Of a stretch of 64,000 nucleotides of DNA, positions 54,973-64,000 are shown one piece after another. The translations under genes were made by a program, and so were the position numbers. Location of the stretch: contig JAUIHT010000004.1 of assembly GCA_030432235.1 (NCBI GenBank), positions 1-64,000 of the forward strand. The letters are read 5' to 3'. The stretch is from Verrucomicrobiia bacterium (GTDB taxonomy: Bacteria; Verrucomicrobiota; Verrucomicrobiia; Opitutales; Cerasicoccaceae). Position 1 is the stretch's first letter; each line of letters begins with the position of its first letter. The notes below the pieces were generated by a model, which saw nothing but the letters and a program-made list of their open reading frames with translations, did no database searches and had not been told where the DNA came from.

Positions 54973-55800
54973 TCAGCCACGCCCGACCTTCCGCAGGTCG
55001 CCACGAATCTTGAGCGTGGGTCGCGGAATGTGGACCTCGACGGATTGCCCGCTTTGCATGACAGAGTACTTGATGGGAGCGGCGCGGTAACCACCGGCGA
55101 AAAGCTTGCGCAGGCGGTAAAGGTGCTTGGCCGACTTGTAGGCGAGCGTGCTTTTATCGACATCCGCGAGGGCGTCCTCGGGCTCGGCAGTGCTGCTGAG
55201 GTTTTCTCCATGCCACATGAAGATGCCGATAGGCTCGCGCACAGTCACGAGTTTCAGTCCACGCTCCATCTGATGGCGAAACCACACATGGTCGGCAGCC
55301 AGGCGGAAGCTGGTGTCGTAGGGCTCGCGCTCCCATACCGCCTTTTTGAATAACAGCGAGCAGCTCTGCACCGGCATGTGCCAGTGGGTGTCAACCACGC
55401 GCGGCACGACGACCTGCTTGAAGAGCTGAAGGAAGTTGCCGTCACCGTCGAGCATCACGGTGGGCCCCATGACTGCATCCGCACCGCTTTCTGCCAAGGC
55501 TTTCAGGGCGGCATGCAGACCCGCCGGGTTGTACTGCTCATCGCTGTTCAGGTGCCCGATGACATCACCCTCCGCACGCGCAATGGCCTTGTTGAGCGCA
55601 TCGTACATACCCTCATCGGGCGCGGACTCCCACTTCAGGTCCGGCTGCGCTTTGAGAAAATCGACCGTACCGTCCGTGCTGCCGCCATCGGCAACGACAT
55701 GCTCGTAGTCAAACCCCTGCAGCGCCGCCCGCACCGACGCCACGCAGTCCGGAAGATAGCGGATGGCGTTGTAGCAGGGCGTGACGATGGACAGTTTCAT
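54973..55800 (-). CDS. GT2 family glycosyltransferase
   Basis: The 275-residue product starts MKLSIVTPCYNAIRYL and has the GT-A donor motif VVADGGSTDGTVDFL, then GDVIGHLNSDEQYNP (DxD-like) and HMPVQSCSLLFKKAVW. It resembles WcaA-type enzymes. Its ATG overlaps the GT9 stop in ATGA, so the two are coupled and belong to one envelope glycan operon. Confidence 0.93.
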   Translation of the reverse strand: MKLSIVTPCYNAIRYLPDCVASVRAALQGFDYEHVVADGGSTDGTVDFLKAQPDLKWESAPDEGMYDALNKAIARAEGDVIGHLNSDEQYNPAGLHAALKALAESGADAVMGPTVMLDGDGNFLQLFKQVVVPRVVDTHWHMPVQSCSLLFKKAVWEREPYDTSFRLAADHVWFRHQMERGLKLVTVREPIGIFMWHGENLSSTAEPEDALADVDKSTLAYKSAKHLYRLRKLFAGGYRAAPIKYSVMQSGQSVEVHIPRPTLKIRGDLRKVGRG

Positions 55801-56816
55801 CGCGACAAGAGGAGGTCGATCTCATTCAAGACATGCCCAGGCACGATACAGTCCAGACCGCGATCCGTTTCGCGCCCAATAAAAGGGACGTGTTTGTCGC
55901 CTACCGGCATCCACTCGTCGCGGCCCTTGTAGTCTCTCCACCAGGAGACGGTCCGCGCGCCTACCATCAGGGCGACATGGAGCGCACCGGAGTCTCCGCC
56001 CAGATGTATGTCCGAGCGCTGTATCAGGGCGGCGAGCTCCAGCAGATTGAGCGTCCCGTCGAACACTTTCCAGGGGCGTTTCTCCACTTTGCCAAGTAAA
56101 GCTTCGAGTTTGTTCAGCTCGCGCTCATTCGGCGCACAAGAGAGCGCGATCCGCATCCCCTTTTCGTGCAGTAAATCGATGAGGGAGACCAGGCTTTCTT
56201 CAAGAAGCTCCTTGTTGTCCTGAGTGGCGAAGGGGCTAAGGTGGACAAAGTCTTTTCTGCCATCACAGAGATCGTTAACATGACTCACTGCTTGAGCAGG
56301 CACCTCGACGGCAAACACCGGTGCGTCACCGGGAAAGCCGCATTGCTTCAGGCACTCCCAACGCTGGCGGTAAAGCGGGCCCTTGAAGGGAACCTGGACC
56401 GTGTAACTAAAGCACTTCGGCCAAAACCACGCCACCTTGGGCGGAACACGCCCCAGGCGCAACGTAGCGCCGGAAAGTCTGGTCAGGATGGCGGAACGGT
56501 CGGAGCCGTTCAGGTTAATCACGGCATCGTAGCGAGCCGCCCGCATCTTTTTAAGAAAGCCCAGGTGCCAGCCCAGGCCGGGCGAAGTGGGAAAACGCGG
56601 ATAGCCTACAACGGCGTCGAGCCAGGGGCACACCCGCAGGATGCTTTTGATATGCTCGCCCGCCATCACCGTCAGGCGTGCCTGGGGCAAAGCCTCCCTG
56701 ATGCAATGCAGCGCCGGAATCAGATGAATGGTGTCGCCGAGAAATCCGAGATCGAGAACCAGCACATTGCGCGCTCCCTGAATCTGTTGGTAAAAGCTTT
56801 CCGGCGCGGACGGCAT
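55797..56816 (-). CDS. GT9 heptosyltransferase-family protein
   Basis: The 339-residue product shows VLVLDLGFLGDTIHLIPALHCIREALPQ near the N-terminus and HLGGDSGALHVALMVGARTVSWW near the end, as in heptosyltransferases of the LPS core. The sugar is not certain. Start ATG at 56816 overlaps the previous stop (TGATG); a GTG at 56819 is the alternative. It is followed by the GT2 gene with a 4-base overlap. Confidence 0.9.
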   Translation of the reverse strand: MPSAPESFYQQIQGARNVLVLDLGFLGDTIHLIPALHCIREALPQARLTVMAGEHIKSILRVCPWLDAVVGYPRFPTSPGLGWHLGFLKKMRAARYDAVINLNGSDRSAILTRLSGATLRLGRVPPKVAWFWPKCFSYTVQVPFKGPLYRQRWECLKQCGFPGDAPVFAVEVPAQAVSHVNDLCDGRKDFVHLSPFATQDNKELLEESLVSLIDLLHEKGMRIALSCAPNERELNKLEALLGKVEKRPWKVFDGTLNLLELAALIQRSDIHLGGDSGALHVALMVGARTVSWWRDYKGRDEWMPVGDKHVPFIGRETDRGLDCIVPGHVLNEIDLLLSR

Positions 56817-58369
56817 CACTGCTGACCTGAGGGCAGATTGTAAATCGGGATGGCCGACGGCACCTCGTTACGACGGTCGACGATTTCCTCCTCCTGCTCC
56901 GGTTGAACAGCGGGCGCCTCCGGCTCCTCGGTCAATTCCGGCAGTTCGTAAAGCAATGACGGATTATTGAAAAAGACGGCCCCATTGACCTCACCCCCGC
57001 CGTTGACGAGTTCGAAAACACCGTCCCAATGCAACGGCTCGCGCATGTCCTTGGGCCAGCGGAAGCTCAGGTAGCGCCAGCCCTTCCAGTCCAGCTTGAC
57101 GGGATCCGGCTGGTAGATGCGCCCGGAGGCATCCCGCAATCCGCAGGTGACGAAGTTATTGGAGTTGTCTCCGAAAACCCACAAGCCGTAGCCGGTGGGC
57201 TTTCCTACCACGGCGCGGTTGGCGGCATCCTTTTGGCGTATTTTGATGCTGATTCCACCGGGCTTGAAGCTGTAGACGAGGACCAGCACGCCGCGCCCCT
57301 CGACAGGTGCGCCTTCCGGCGGCAGCTCAGCCGTCATGGACCAGTGCGAGTTGCCCTGGGTACGCCCTTCATAGGCGGTGGGCAAGCCTTCGGTTTCACT
57401 CGCTTCGATGGGCGGCAACTGGATGAACTGCAGCGGCGGCGTCTCCGCCAGGACAAACTCCTTGCCGAGCTCCGTGCTGGAGCGCTGTGTGACTTTCACC
57501 TGAATGGGAAAGGGCAGCATGCCGTCGTAGTTGAGCGGAACCTGGAGGGCCTTGAAGTGCTCCTTGGGCGCCATGACGATGGGAAAACGGAACGGCTGTG
57601 GCTCGAGGCCATCCCCCGTAACCAAGTGGATGGCGCCCTCGCCACGGAAGGGGCTACCCGTCGGGTTGGCCAGGTCGAGAGTGATGGAGCGGGCCATCTG
57701 CGGCCAGACTTCCAGCGAAAGCGGATTGGCGGACTCGATAACGACCTGCTGGATAACACCCAGGCCGTCGATAGGCACGATCATGGGCTCTGACGGGCGA
57801 CCCACCTCGACGAGCTTTTTCATCGTGTAACGACCACCGGGCTTAATGACCGCTTTCTTGGGCGGGTCTTCCGAGGTGAAAAACAGATCCGTGTTGAGCG
57901 GGTTGGCAAAGGTGCAGGTCAGCTCCACTGTCTGCGGCCCCAGTATGGTCATGGGTGACTGGACGCTCTCCGCGGCAGCCGCGACCCGCAGGTAGTCGTT
58001 GGGACCTTCCGGCACAAAGATACGCGGCTCCGGCGTGAGTTTGACCACCAGCACGTAGGTGGTCTGCTCGATAGTTTCCACCACTTTCCCGCTGGCGTCA
58101 TAAACCGTGAACACCATCGGGCTGACAGGGGCGGCGGCAAAGCGATCCACCGGATTCTGGGCCTCGGTCCAGGCCACCAAGCGCACATCCTGGGTACCGG
58201 GCTTGCTAAAAAGCAGCAAGTGGTCGTCCAGGCTAGGCGCGGCCAGGCGCTTGTTGTAGCGATAGCCCTTCAACGGCCCTTCCAGGGCCTTGGCAACGTC
58301 TTCCTCTGGAGAGGCCCAAAGGCCACTCGCTAACGCGAATAACAGGCTGATGACGACAAATGCTTTCAT
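56816..58369 (-). CDS. Secreted protein of unknown function
   Basis: The 517-residue product (start MKAFVVISLLFALASGLWAS at 58369) has a signal peptide and beta-rich domains with no recognised motif. The C-terminal 40 residues are acidic and Pro-rich (EEPEAPAVQPEQEEEIVD). It is coupled to the GT9 gene by overlapping stop and start and follows the HAD gene by 7 bp, so it belongs to an envelope-related operon. The function is unknown. Confidence 0.65.
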   Translation of the reverse strand: MKAFVVISLLFALASGLWASPEEDVAKALEGPLKGYRYNKRLAAPSLDDHLLLFSKPGTQDVRLVAWTEAQNPVDRFAAAPVSPMVFTVYDASGKVVETIEQTTYVLVVKLTPEPRIFVPEGPNDYLRVAAAAESVQSPMTILGPQTVELTCTFANPLNTDLFFTSEDPPKKAVIKPGGRYTMKKLVEVGRPSEPMIVPIDGLGVIQQVVIESANPLSLEVWPQMARSITLDLANPTGSPFRGEGAIHLVTGDGLEPQPFRFPIVMAPKEHFKALQVPLNYDGMLPFPIQVKVTQRSSTELGKEFVLAETPPLQFIQLPPIEASETEGLPTAYEGRTQGNSHWSMTAELPPEGAPVEGRGVLVLVYSFKPGGISIKIRQKDAANRAVVGKPTGYGLWVFGDNSNNFVTCGLRDASGRIYQPDPVKLDWKGWRYLSFRWPKDMREPLHWDGVFELVNGGGEVNGAVFFNNPSLLYELPELTEEPEAPAVQPEQEEEIVDRRNEVPSAIPIYNLPSGQQ

Positions 58370-58376
58370 AGAAAGA

Positions 58377-59279
58377 TCATAAACACTCGGCGACCTGCTC
58401 AAGTTCCGTCAAAATGACGTCGGGCTCAACTCCCTCGAGGTCTTTATCCTTCTCGCGCAGGCGCAGGGAGCGTTTATCTCCGGCGAAAAGGCCGGTCTTA
58501 TAGCCCAGCTTGGCCGCGGGCCAGACATCGTTGCGACGGTCGTTGCCAATATAGAGCACCTCCTTGGGCGTGATGCCGTCGAGGGCCTGCAGGCGTTCGG
58601 CGGCGATTTCGTACAGGCCGGTGCCGGGCTTGGCCTGGCCGTGCTCGTAGGACCAGATGCAGAGGATTTCCTCGAAGCCAAGGTCGTGCACACTGTCGTC
58701 GAAGAAAGTCTCAAAAAGCTGCGGGGTAAACTTCTGCGCGTTGGAAACGATCCCCAGCGAGGCGCCCTTATCCAAAACCGACTCGATGGCGTCGAGCACG
58801 CCAGGCATGGGATAAACGGGATTGACGCGTGCCTCGTAGTGGATGGCGAGCAGCTCCAGGCGGGAGCGCGTGGCCTTGCCACGAATGACTTCATATGCCT
58901 CGAGCTGACCGATAAGGTCCTCCCAGACGCCGACGATGTCGACCTCGGGGTAGTCCGTACCTTGCTCACGGCGGATGTCCTGCTCCGCCCGGATGGTGTC
59001 GTGAAAAAGCTCGGCGATGGGCGTGACATCGTCCTGCAGATGGAACCCGGCAGCCTCCAGAGACTCGCGCACGAGGCCCTCGCGGTCGGTCTTTTTGTCT
59101 TCGACCGCAATGGAGATTTCGCCAGCCGCACTTTGAAAAAGAGTGCCGTAAACGTCGAAGAGCACGGCGCGGATGCCCTTGAGCTTCTTCAGCTTGGGCT
59201 TCACGCCAGTGGGCTCCGGCGACATTTCCTGGGAAAAGTTGCGGAAGATCTGATCTGGTTTGAGGGGGGAAGGTGGCAT
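58377..59279 (-). CDS. HAD hydrolase, haloacid dehalogenase-like
   Basis: The 300-residue product has nucleophile D42 in FDVYGTLF, with Tyr two residues later as in haloacid dehalogenase-type HADs, then a helical cap (about 60-150), LGIVSNAQKF (motif II), a Lys near AKPGTGLY (motif III) and IGNDRRNDVWPAAKLG (motif IV). The substrate is not known. It heads the operon with the secreted protein and the GT9 and GT2 genes. Confidence 0.88.
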   Translation of the reverse strand: MPPSPLKPDQIFRNFSQEMSPEPTGVKPKLKKLKGIRAVLFDVYGTLFQSAAGEISIAVEDKKTDREGLVRESLEAAGFHLQDDVTPIAELFHDTIRAEQDIRREQGTDYPEVDIVGVWEDLIGQLEAYEVIRGKATRSRLELLAIHYEARVNPVYPMPGVLDAIESVLDKGASLGIVSNAQKFTPQLFETFFDDSVHDLGFEEILCIWSYEHGQAKPGTGLYEIAAERLQALDGITPKEVLYIGNDRRNDVWPAAKLGYKTGLFAGDKRSLRLREKDKDLEGVEPDVILTELEQVAECL

Positions 59280-59361
59280 GCCGTAGGGGTGTTTGAATTT
59301 GCAGAAGAAGCCCTACCACAAAGCAAAGACACCCGTCGCGCCAACCTTTTTTCGCTTCTTC

Positions 59362-60258
59362 CTACGGCACCGCTTCCGTTTCCTTGAGCATGATATCCAC
59401 GACCGCCTGGACGTACGCCTGGATAGCTCGCTCCGAGCCACGGCGCGTCAGGAATGCCAGTGAACGCGAAAGCCGCGGCGTGAAATGGGGCCAGAGGCAG
59501 ACCTTTCCCTCCGCTACGTACGGCTCGATCAGAGCCCGTGACACCAGTGAAACCGCCATCCCGCTGGTAACCATATTCGCGCCGACTCGCTCGCTGTCGG
59601 CCCGATAACGCCAGTCCAGCTTGAGCCCGCGCTCGGCCACCGCCTTTTGAATGGTCTGATAATAGGAACACCCCTCGGAAACGAAAGCCCAGGGCTTTTC
59701 TATCAGGACGGACCAGTCATCCTCCTGCAATTCGGGCGCCCAGTGCGCCGGATAGGCGATAACCGGTTCGCTGTACATCAGGTGCATCAGCGTGACGTCG
59801 CTTTCGGCGGGTTGCAGCTCGATGTACCCGATGTCCAGGCTTTCATTGCGAATCCCCTCCAGGATGGGCCCGGAGGTCCCGCAGACGAAATCCAACTGCA
59901 ACCCGGAGCAGGAGCCGTCCAAGGCCGCCACGATCTCATCCAGGCGAAGCTGCCAGCCTTCATTGATGACGCCGACGCGAAGCACGCCCGCGACCCCCTC
60001 CCGGATGCTCCTGGCCGTGCCCTCCAACTCCTGCGCATTCTCCAGCATCTGCCGCGCAATCTCATGGATGCGCTCCCCGTCCGGGGTCAGCAGCATGCCG
60101 TGACGGGTCCGCTCAAAGAGCACCAGGCCCAGCTCTTCCTCAAGCGCTTTGATGTGGCCACTCACCGCCGGCTGGCTGGCAAACAGCCGTTCCGCGGCAC
60201 GCCGGAGGTTGCCCTCTTCGGCGACCATAACGAGTGACTTGAGTTGATAAAGCTCCAC
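59362..60258 (-). CDS. LysR family transcriptional regulator
   Basis: The 298-residue product has an N-terminal winged HTH (about 1-60: LKSLVMVAEEGNLRRAAERLFASQPAVSGHIKALEEELG) and a periplasmic-binding-like effector domain (about 90-290). LysR regulators usually control a divergent gene, but here the small gene upstream is on the same strand. The effector is unknown. Confidence 0.93.
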   Translation of the reverse strand: MELYQLKSLVMVAEEGNLRRAAERLFASQPAVSGHIKALEEELGLVLFERTRHGMLLTPDGERIHEIARQMLENAQELEGTARSIREGVAGVLRVGVINEGWQLRLDEIVAALDGSCSGLQLDFVCGTSGPILEGIRNESLDIGYIELQPAESDVTLMHLMYSEPVIAYPAHWAPELQEDDWSVLIEKPWAFVSEGCSYYQTIQKAVAERGLKLDWRYRADSERVGANMVTSGMAVSLVSRALIEPYVAEGKVCLWPHFTPRLSRSLAFLTRRGSERAIQAYVQAVVDIMLKETEAVP

Positions 60259-60261
60259 CGC

Positions 60262-60468
60262 CTAGCCTTTCCGTTGCGGATGAATGATGAGGACTTTGCC
60301 GCCGATCACAAGCCTGCGCGTCCCCGCTGACGGCCGTTCGCGCAGAGCCATCGGAACATCCATGCGGATGCCGGGAAAAGTGCGACCAAAGCACTCATAA
60401 TAATGCCGAAGCTTCTCCAGAAAGCCCGAAGGAGACGCCGGCAATTTCTTCAAGGCGGTTGCTTTCAT
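60262..60468 (-). CDS. Small hypothetical protein upstream of the LysR gene
   Basis: From the ATG at 60468 the product is 68 residues, Arg/Lys-rich, with no signal or membrane segment. It ends 3 bp before the LysR start, so it is probably co-transcribed. No family recognised. An upstream ATG at 60489 adds seven residues. Confidence 0.5.
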   Translation of the reverse strand: MKATALKKLPASPSGFLEKLRHYYECFGRTFPGIRMDVPMALRERPSAGTRRLVIGGKVLIIHPQRKG

Positions 60469-60542
60469 GCCGCCCAGTATAACAAGCAACCCGCCCAGGG
60501 CCTAACGGTAAATCCCGAAGGCAGCTTCAGCTTTTCCGAGGA

Positions 60543-61289
60543 TCACTTACTTAGTAAGGGCGTAGGCGCGATAAAAAGCTCCGGCACATCGGTGGTGAGG
60601 AAGTCGAAGCCGGCTTCTTCCCACTGGTCGCGCATGGCCGGGTCGTTCTCCGTCCAGACATTCATCAGGGCGCCCGCGCTGAGCAGGGCCTCGCGCTCCT
60701 CGTCGCGCAGCATGAGCTTGTGGGAAATACCCAGGCCATGCACCGGCAGGGAGTCACTCGGCAGGCGCTTGGGAATGCGGCGAGGCAGGCGGCGCTTGTC
60801 ATCGAGCAGGAGCAGGAGGGTCAAGTCCGGGAACTTGGTGGCGGCGGACCAAAGGAGGTCGGGGAAGAAGCTCATGAAGAGGATTTGCCGGTTGGCTATC
60901 CACTTGGGATGCTGTTCGAAAATCGGCATGAGCGCCTTGGCCAGTTGCGCCGCCGGGGCTTCCTTGGCCTCGATGAAAAGATACTTCCGCGCGGGCATCT
61001 CGGCCAGGACCTCCTCCAGCGTCGGGATGGTCTCCCCGGTAAACTCCTCGTCGAAGCGCACCCCCACATCGAGCTGCTTAAGCTCCTTCAAAGTGCTGCG
61101 GCCAACCACCAGCTTCTTGCCCGCAACACGGGCGGTATCAGCATCATGAATGACCACCGGCACGCCGTCCTTGGTCACATGGACGTCCACCTCGACGCCG
61201 TCCGCGCCGAGCTCCCACGCGCGGCGAATGGCCGCCAGGGTGTTTTCCGGGGCTTGCGCAGAGGCTCCACGATGGGCAATGATCAGCAT
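60543..61289 (-). CDS. Glycerophosphodiester phosphodiesterase
   Basis: The 248-residue product (start MLIIAHRGAS at 61289) has the GDPD TIM barrel: catalytic His in AHRGAS, ENTLAAIRRAWELGADGVEVDVHVTKDG, the metal-binding HDADTARV and FIEAKEAP in place of the usual EIKxP. The C-terminus shows MNVWTENDPAMRDQW. It hydrolyses glycerophosphodiesters to glycerol-3-phosphate and alcohols, and lacks a signal peptide. It is divergent from a membrane protein gene with 45 bp between starts. Confidence 0.93.
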   Translation of the reverse strand: MLIIAHRGASAQAPENTLAAIRRAWELGADGVEVDVHVTKDGVPVVIHDADTARVAGKKLVVGRSTLKELKQLDVGVRFDEEFTGETIPTLEEVLAEMPARKYLFIEAKEAPAAQLAKALMPIFEQHPKWIANRQILFMSFFPDLLWSAATKFPDLTLLLLLDDKRRLPRRIPKRLPSDSLPVHGLGISHKLMLRDEEREALLSAGALMNVWTENDPAMRDQWEEAGFDFLTTDVPELFIAPTPLLSK

Positions 61290-61334
61290 ACTAGCATTCA
61301 ATATCACCTGTGCCACCGGGTCAAGGATACCACG

Positions 61335-62477
61335 ATGACAACGAAGTCACAATCGAGTGAAGATAACGAAAACTCGCTCCCGGAGAGCAGCCGGCATGCC
61401 CTTTTTCCGGTGCTCCTGCTCGGGTTGCTCTGTCTCGGCTTGCCGCCTCTCGGCGGCTGGCTGCTGGGCATGTCGTGGCAGGATTTCTGGAGCTTGCCCT
61501 TGATCCCCAAGGACATGGGGTACGACACCTTCTCGCTGCCGCTCAACATCGTCTTCTGGCTGGTCTTCGTCGCGCTGGTTACCTGGTGGTGGCGCGGACA
61601 TCGCAAGGCAGCCCCGGCCGCCGCCGAACCCACGCCCGCGCGCGTGCGCTTTCCGTGGTGGGGTTGGCTGGCCGGAGTTTCCCTGCTCGCTTTCTGGCTG
61701 CTGGCGTGGACGCGCTTCCCGTGGTTTGAAAAATTTCAGGCCCACACCTTCACGCCCATTTGGGTCAGCTTCATCGTGCTGCTCAACGCCCTCGTGCAGG
61801 CGCGCTCCGGCACCTGCCCCCTGCGCGAATACCCCATTCGCTTCCTGGCGCTGTTTCCGCTTAGCGCGGTCTTCTGGTGGGTCTTCGAATACTACAACCG
61901 CTTCGTACACAACTGGCTCTACCACGGCGTGGAGGATTGGTCGCCCGGCGCCTACGCCCTGCACGCCACCCTGGCCTTCTCCACCGTACTGCCCGCAGCC
62001 TGCGCGATGGAGCGCCTGCTGAGGACCTTCCCGCGCCTGCAAAGTTTCTTCACACGCGGCCCCACTCTGCCCCGCTGGCTGACCGGCAAGCCCGCCGCCG
62101 CGTTCATCCTGGCGCTGACCTGCACGGGCTTTTTTCTCATCGGAAAATTACCGGAGGTGTTCTTCCCCCTGCTCTGGGGAGGTCCGGTACTGACCTGGAT
62201 TTGCCTCAACACCCTCCTCAGCACGCCGCTGGACATGGGCGGCGTTTCGCGAGGCAACTGGCGCTGGGCGCTGACCTGGGCCTTCGCCGGGCTGGCCTGC
62301 GGCTTCTGTTGGGAGCTGTGGAACTTCTACAGCCTGGCCAAGTGGACCTATCAAATCCCCTGGTTTGAGACGCTCTATATTTTCGAAATGCCCTTGGCCG
62401 GCTATACCGGCTACCTACCCTTCGGCCTGGAGTGCGGCCTCGTCATCATGGCTGTGTGGGGACGGCAAAAAACCTGA
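61335..62477 (+). CDS. Integral membrane protein of unknown function
   Basis: The 380-residue product (start MTTKSQSSED at 61335) has about 9-10 hydrophobic segments and many Trp residues. Its short N-terminal tail is hydrophilic and acidic. There is no motif that I recognise. It is divergent from the GDPD gene and its stop lies 6 bp from the PEP-CTERM stop. Confidence 0.7.
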   Translation: MTTKSQSSEDNENSLPESSRHALFPVLLLGLLCLGLPPLGGWLLGMSWQDFWSLPLIPKDMGYDTFSLPLNIVFWLVFVALVTWWWRGHRKAAPAAAEPTPARVRFPWWGWLAGVSLLAFWLLAWTRFPWFEKFQAHTFTPIWVSFIVLLNALVQARSGTCPLREYPIRFLALFPLSAVFWWVFEYYNRFVHNWLYHGVEDWSPGAYALHATLAFSTVLPAACAMERLLRTFPRLQSFFTRGPTLPRWLTGKPAAAFILALTCTGFFLIGKLPEVFFPLLWGGPVLTWICLNTLLSTPLDMGGVSRGNWRWALTWAFAGLACGFCWELWNFYSLAKWTYQIPWFETLYIFEMPLAGYTGYLPFGLECGLVIMAVWGRQKT

Positions 62478-62483
62478 CCATGC

Positions 62484-63152
62484 TCAGCGGCGGCGGCGCA
62501 AGGTCACCGCACCGAGTATCGCCAGACCTGCCAACAGGGCGTAGGCGCCGGGCTCCGGTACGAACGTGACCGAGAAATTATCGAAGGTCTGCGCGGAGTT
62601 ATCGTATAGCGCCACTTCCCCGGAAGAAAAGGCCGCCGTGTTCAGGGTCGTGGCCGCCGTAGGCGAACCGTCCACGTAGGCCGAGAAAGTATTGCCGTCC
62701 ACATCCACGGTTATCGTGTAGTCGTTGCCGGGCGTAAGAATATTCCCGGAGCTGTTCAGGCTGGAACCGTAAGACGAGCCGTCGGCCACAACATGCCAGT
62801 AAAGCGCACCGCCCGGCCCGGTCACCAGCAGGACGCCCTTGCGCCCAATCGAGGTCGCTTCCGCCACCGCGCTGTGCAGCCAGACTCCCCCGTCGGCAAT
62901 ACTGTTGATGTCCACATCGAGCGTCAGGTCGGTCATCAGGAAAGGCAGCGCGGAGTAGGCATTGGGAATATTATCCGGCGCCGTCGCACTATAAACGCCA
63001 CCAGCAGCCGACCAGGCCCCGGACTCGTTACCCCATAGCGGGCTGGCCCCGGAGTCGAAGTTATCCGTGAATAGCGCCCCGCTGGCCGCGGAATAAGCAA
63101 AGGCGCACAGGCAGGCACACAGGCCCTTGGTCAAACGGTGTGAAATCCCCAT
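62484..63152 (-). CDS. PEP-CTERM sorting signal protein
   Basis: The 222-residue product (start MGISHRLTKGLCACLCAF at 63152) has a signal peptide and a beta domain. It ends in VPEPGAYALLAGLAILGAVTLRRRR, the PEP-CTERM signal: VPEP, a membrane helix and a basic tail. It would be processed by an exosortase, which is not in the window, and released into a surface layer or matrix. The middle part resembles a LamG-like or concanavalin-like domain, but weakly. Confidence 0.88.
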   Translation of the reverse strand: MGISHRLTKGLCACLCAFAYSAASGALFTDNFDSGASPLWGNESGAWSAAGGVYSATAPDNIPNAYSALPFLMTDLTLDVDINSIADGGVWLHSAVAEATSIGRKGVLLVTGPGGALYWHVVADGSSYGSSLNSSGNILTPGNDYTITVDVDGNTFSAYVDGSPTAATTLNTAAFSSGEVALYDNSAQTFDNFSVTFVPEPGAYALLAGLAILGAVTLRRRR

Positions 63153-63270
63153 AGTGCCACGGAGCCTGCCACAGTCGCGGTGGCGTGTCCAGAATAAGCT
63201 CCTGCCGGGCGGCCCATAAGCCGCTTTAATCTTGCCTGAGACCGTCTCAATGAATATGTAACCATCCCTT

Positions 63271-64000
63271 ATGAAAAGATGGGCCATCGGACTTTTCTGC
63301 GTAGCGTGTGCAGTAATCGCGCAGGCTGATTTTCTCTACGTCAGCAGCTTCAGCGGGGCCAAGGTATCGACCTTTAACCCCACTACCGGCGCCCTCATCG
63401 AGGACGCTTTTATCGACGCCAGCAGCCACCCCACCAATAATTTCGCCAACCCCCACGGGTTCCGGCAGTTCGGCAACGAGTTGTTCATCGCCAACTGGGG
63501 CACCAACGCCATCGAGGTTTGGGATGCCACCACCGGCGCCTTTATCCGCACCTTCACCAACAGCAACCTCAGCGATCCGGTCTATATGGTGGTGGGGCCG
63601 GACGGCTACCTGTGGGTCACCAGTCAGGTCAACGACCGGGTCAATCGCTACGACCTGGCGACCGGTATCGAGCAGACGCCCTTCATCAACGGTGAGATTG
63701 ACGGCCCCAGCGGCCTGGCCTTCTCCGACGACGGGCAGACGGTGTACGTGACCGGGCGCTTCGACCACGCCTTGTACGCCTTCGACGTCAACTCGGCCGT
63801 GCCCGCCACCCCGGTGCCGATTCTCACCGTTGGCAGCGACGCCTTCGGGCTCGCCCTAACCGACGACAACACGCTCTACATGGGCAGCTTCGACGGAGTC
63901 CGGCGCATCCCGCTGGACAATATCGCGGGCGCGACTTCGCTGGGCTACAACGGCATCGGCGTGGAGGAACACAACGGTCTCATCTACATCGCTTCCGGCA
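63271..64000 (+). CDS. Secreted beta-propeller protein, 5' part only
   Basis: The frame opens at 63271 and is still open at the window end. A signal peptide (MKRWAIGLFCVACAVIAQA) is followed by NHL/YVTN-type blades: FLYVSSFSGAKVSTFNPTTGALIEDAF, DPVYMVVGPDGYLWVTSQVND, GPSGLAFSDDGQTVYVTGRFDHAL. Such secreted propellers in these genomes often end in PEP-CTERM, but the end is not visible here. Confidence 0.85.
   Translation, partial: MKRWAIGLFCVACAVIAQADFLYVSSFSGAKVSTFNPTTGALIEDAFIDASSHPTNNFANPHGFRQFGNELFIANWGTNAIEVWDATTGAFIRTFTNSNLSDPVYMVVGPDGYLWVTSQVNDRVNRYDLATGIEQTPFINGEIDGPSGLAFSDDGQTVYVTGRFDHALYAFDVNSAVPATPVPILTVGSDAFGLALTDDNTLYMGSFDGVRRIPLDNIAGATSLGYNGIGVEEHNGLIYIASG

Overview
The window looks like a chromosomal segment of a GC-rich, Gram-negative bacterium of the Verrucomicrobiota, most likely class Opitutae. 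This is inferred from gene content: Hep/Hag-type and NLGQLK-motif secreted proteins next to an RHS giant, a PEP-CTERM protein, a GlyGly-CTERM protein beside a rhombosortase-like protease, a hydrazine-synthase-alpha-like PD40 protein, and intergenic inverted repeats. No rRNA, tRNA, CRISPR array or insertion sequence was found.

Layout. 1-12.4 kb is an accessory surface/polymorphic-toxin locus. It holds the end of a Hep/Hag protein, an NLGQLK-motif secreted protein, a full-length 2074-residue RHS protein with a putative metallopeptidase tip, and a membrane partner gene. Downstream come at least two orphan RHS tips (a 3' piece of the conserved core plus a new C-terminal domain), each followed by a lipoprotein gene, and a small broken module. 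Short shared sequences sit at the module joints. The variable tips and partner genes are AT-rich while the RHS core is GC-rich. 12.6-20.5 kb carries a DUF1573 protein, a helical protein of unknown role, a decayed 21-bp repeat tract, an HzsA-like heme-motif protein and a multidomain GH16 glucanase. 20.6-31 kb is mostly housekeeping on the minus strand: enolase, then sucA-sucB-lpd followed by arsC and a glycosyltransferase, then a MATE exporter. 31.3-33.9 kb is a plus-strand operon with a response regulator, small proteins and a GspE/PilB ATPase. 33.9-40.2 kb has a FAH-family enzyme, HAD hydrolase, DciA, a polysaccharide ABC permease, two GT4 glycosyltransferases and an SDR. 40.2-47 kb has a CPA-type antiporter, an aromatic-repeat secreted protein, the rhombosortase/VIT-VWA pair, a short MscS and a STAS protein. 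47-51.2 kb has aconitase, a peroxiredoxin, a thioesterase and a 40-residue membrane peptide. 51.2-54.3 kb has a TPP riboswitch, an ORF6N gene, thiC and a toxin-antitoxin pair. 54.4-64 kb has a SET protein, GT2 and GT9 genes in an operon with a secreted protein and a HAD enzyme, a LysR regulator, a GDPD, an integral membrane protein, a PEP-CTERM protein and a partial beta-propeller.

Themes. Central carbon metabolism (enolase, 2-oxoglutarate dehydrogenase complex, aconitase) is interleaved with envelope functions. The most notable systems are the modular RHS array with its joint sequences, the rhombosortase/GlyGly-CTERM pair, and a TPP riboswitch that appears to use its own 3' conserved segment as the ribosome binding site of an ORF6N gene preceding thiC. 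Functions are assigned by reading motifs; no database search was run.
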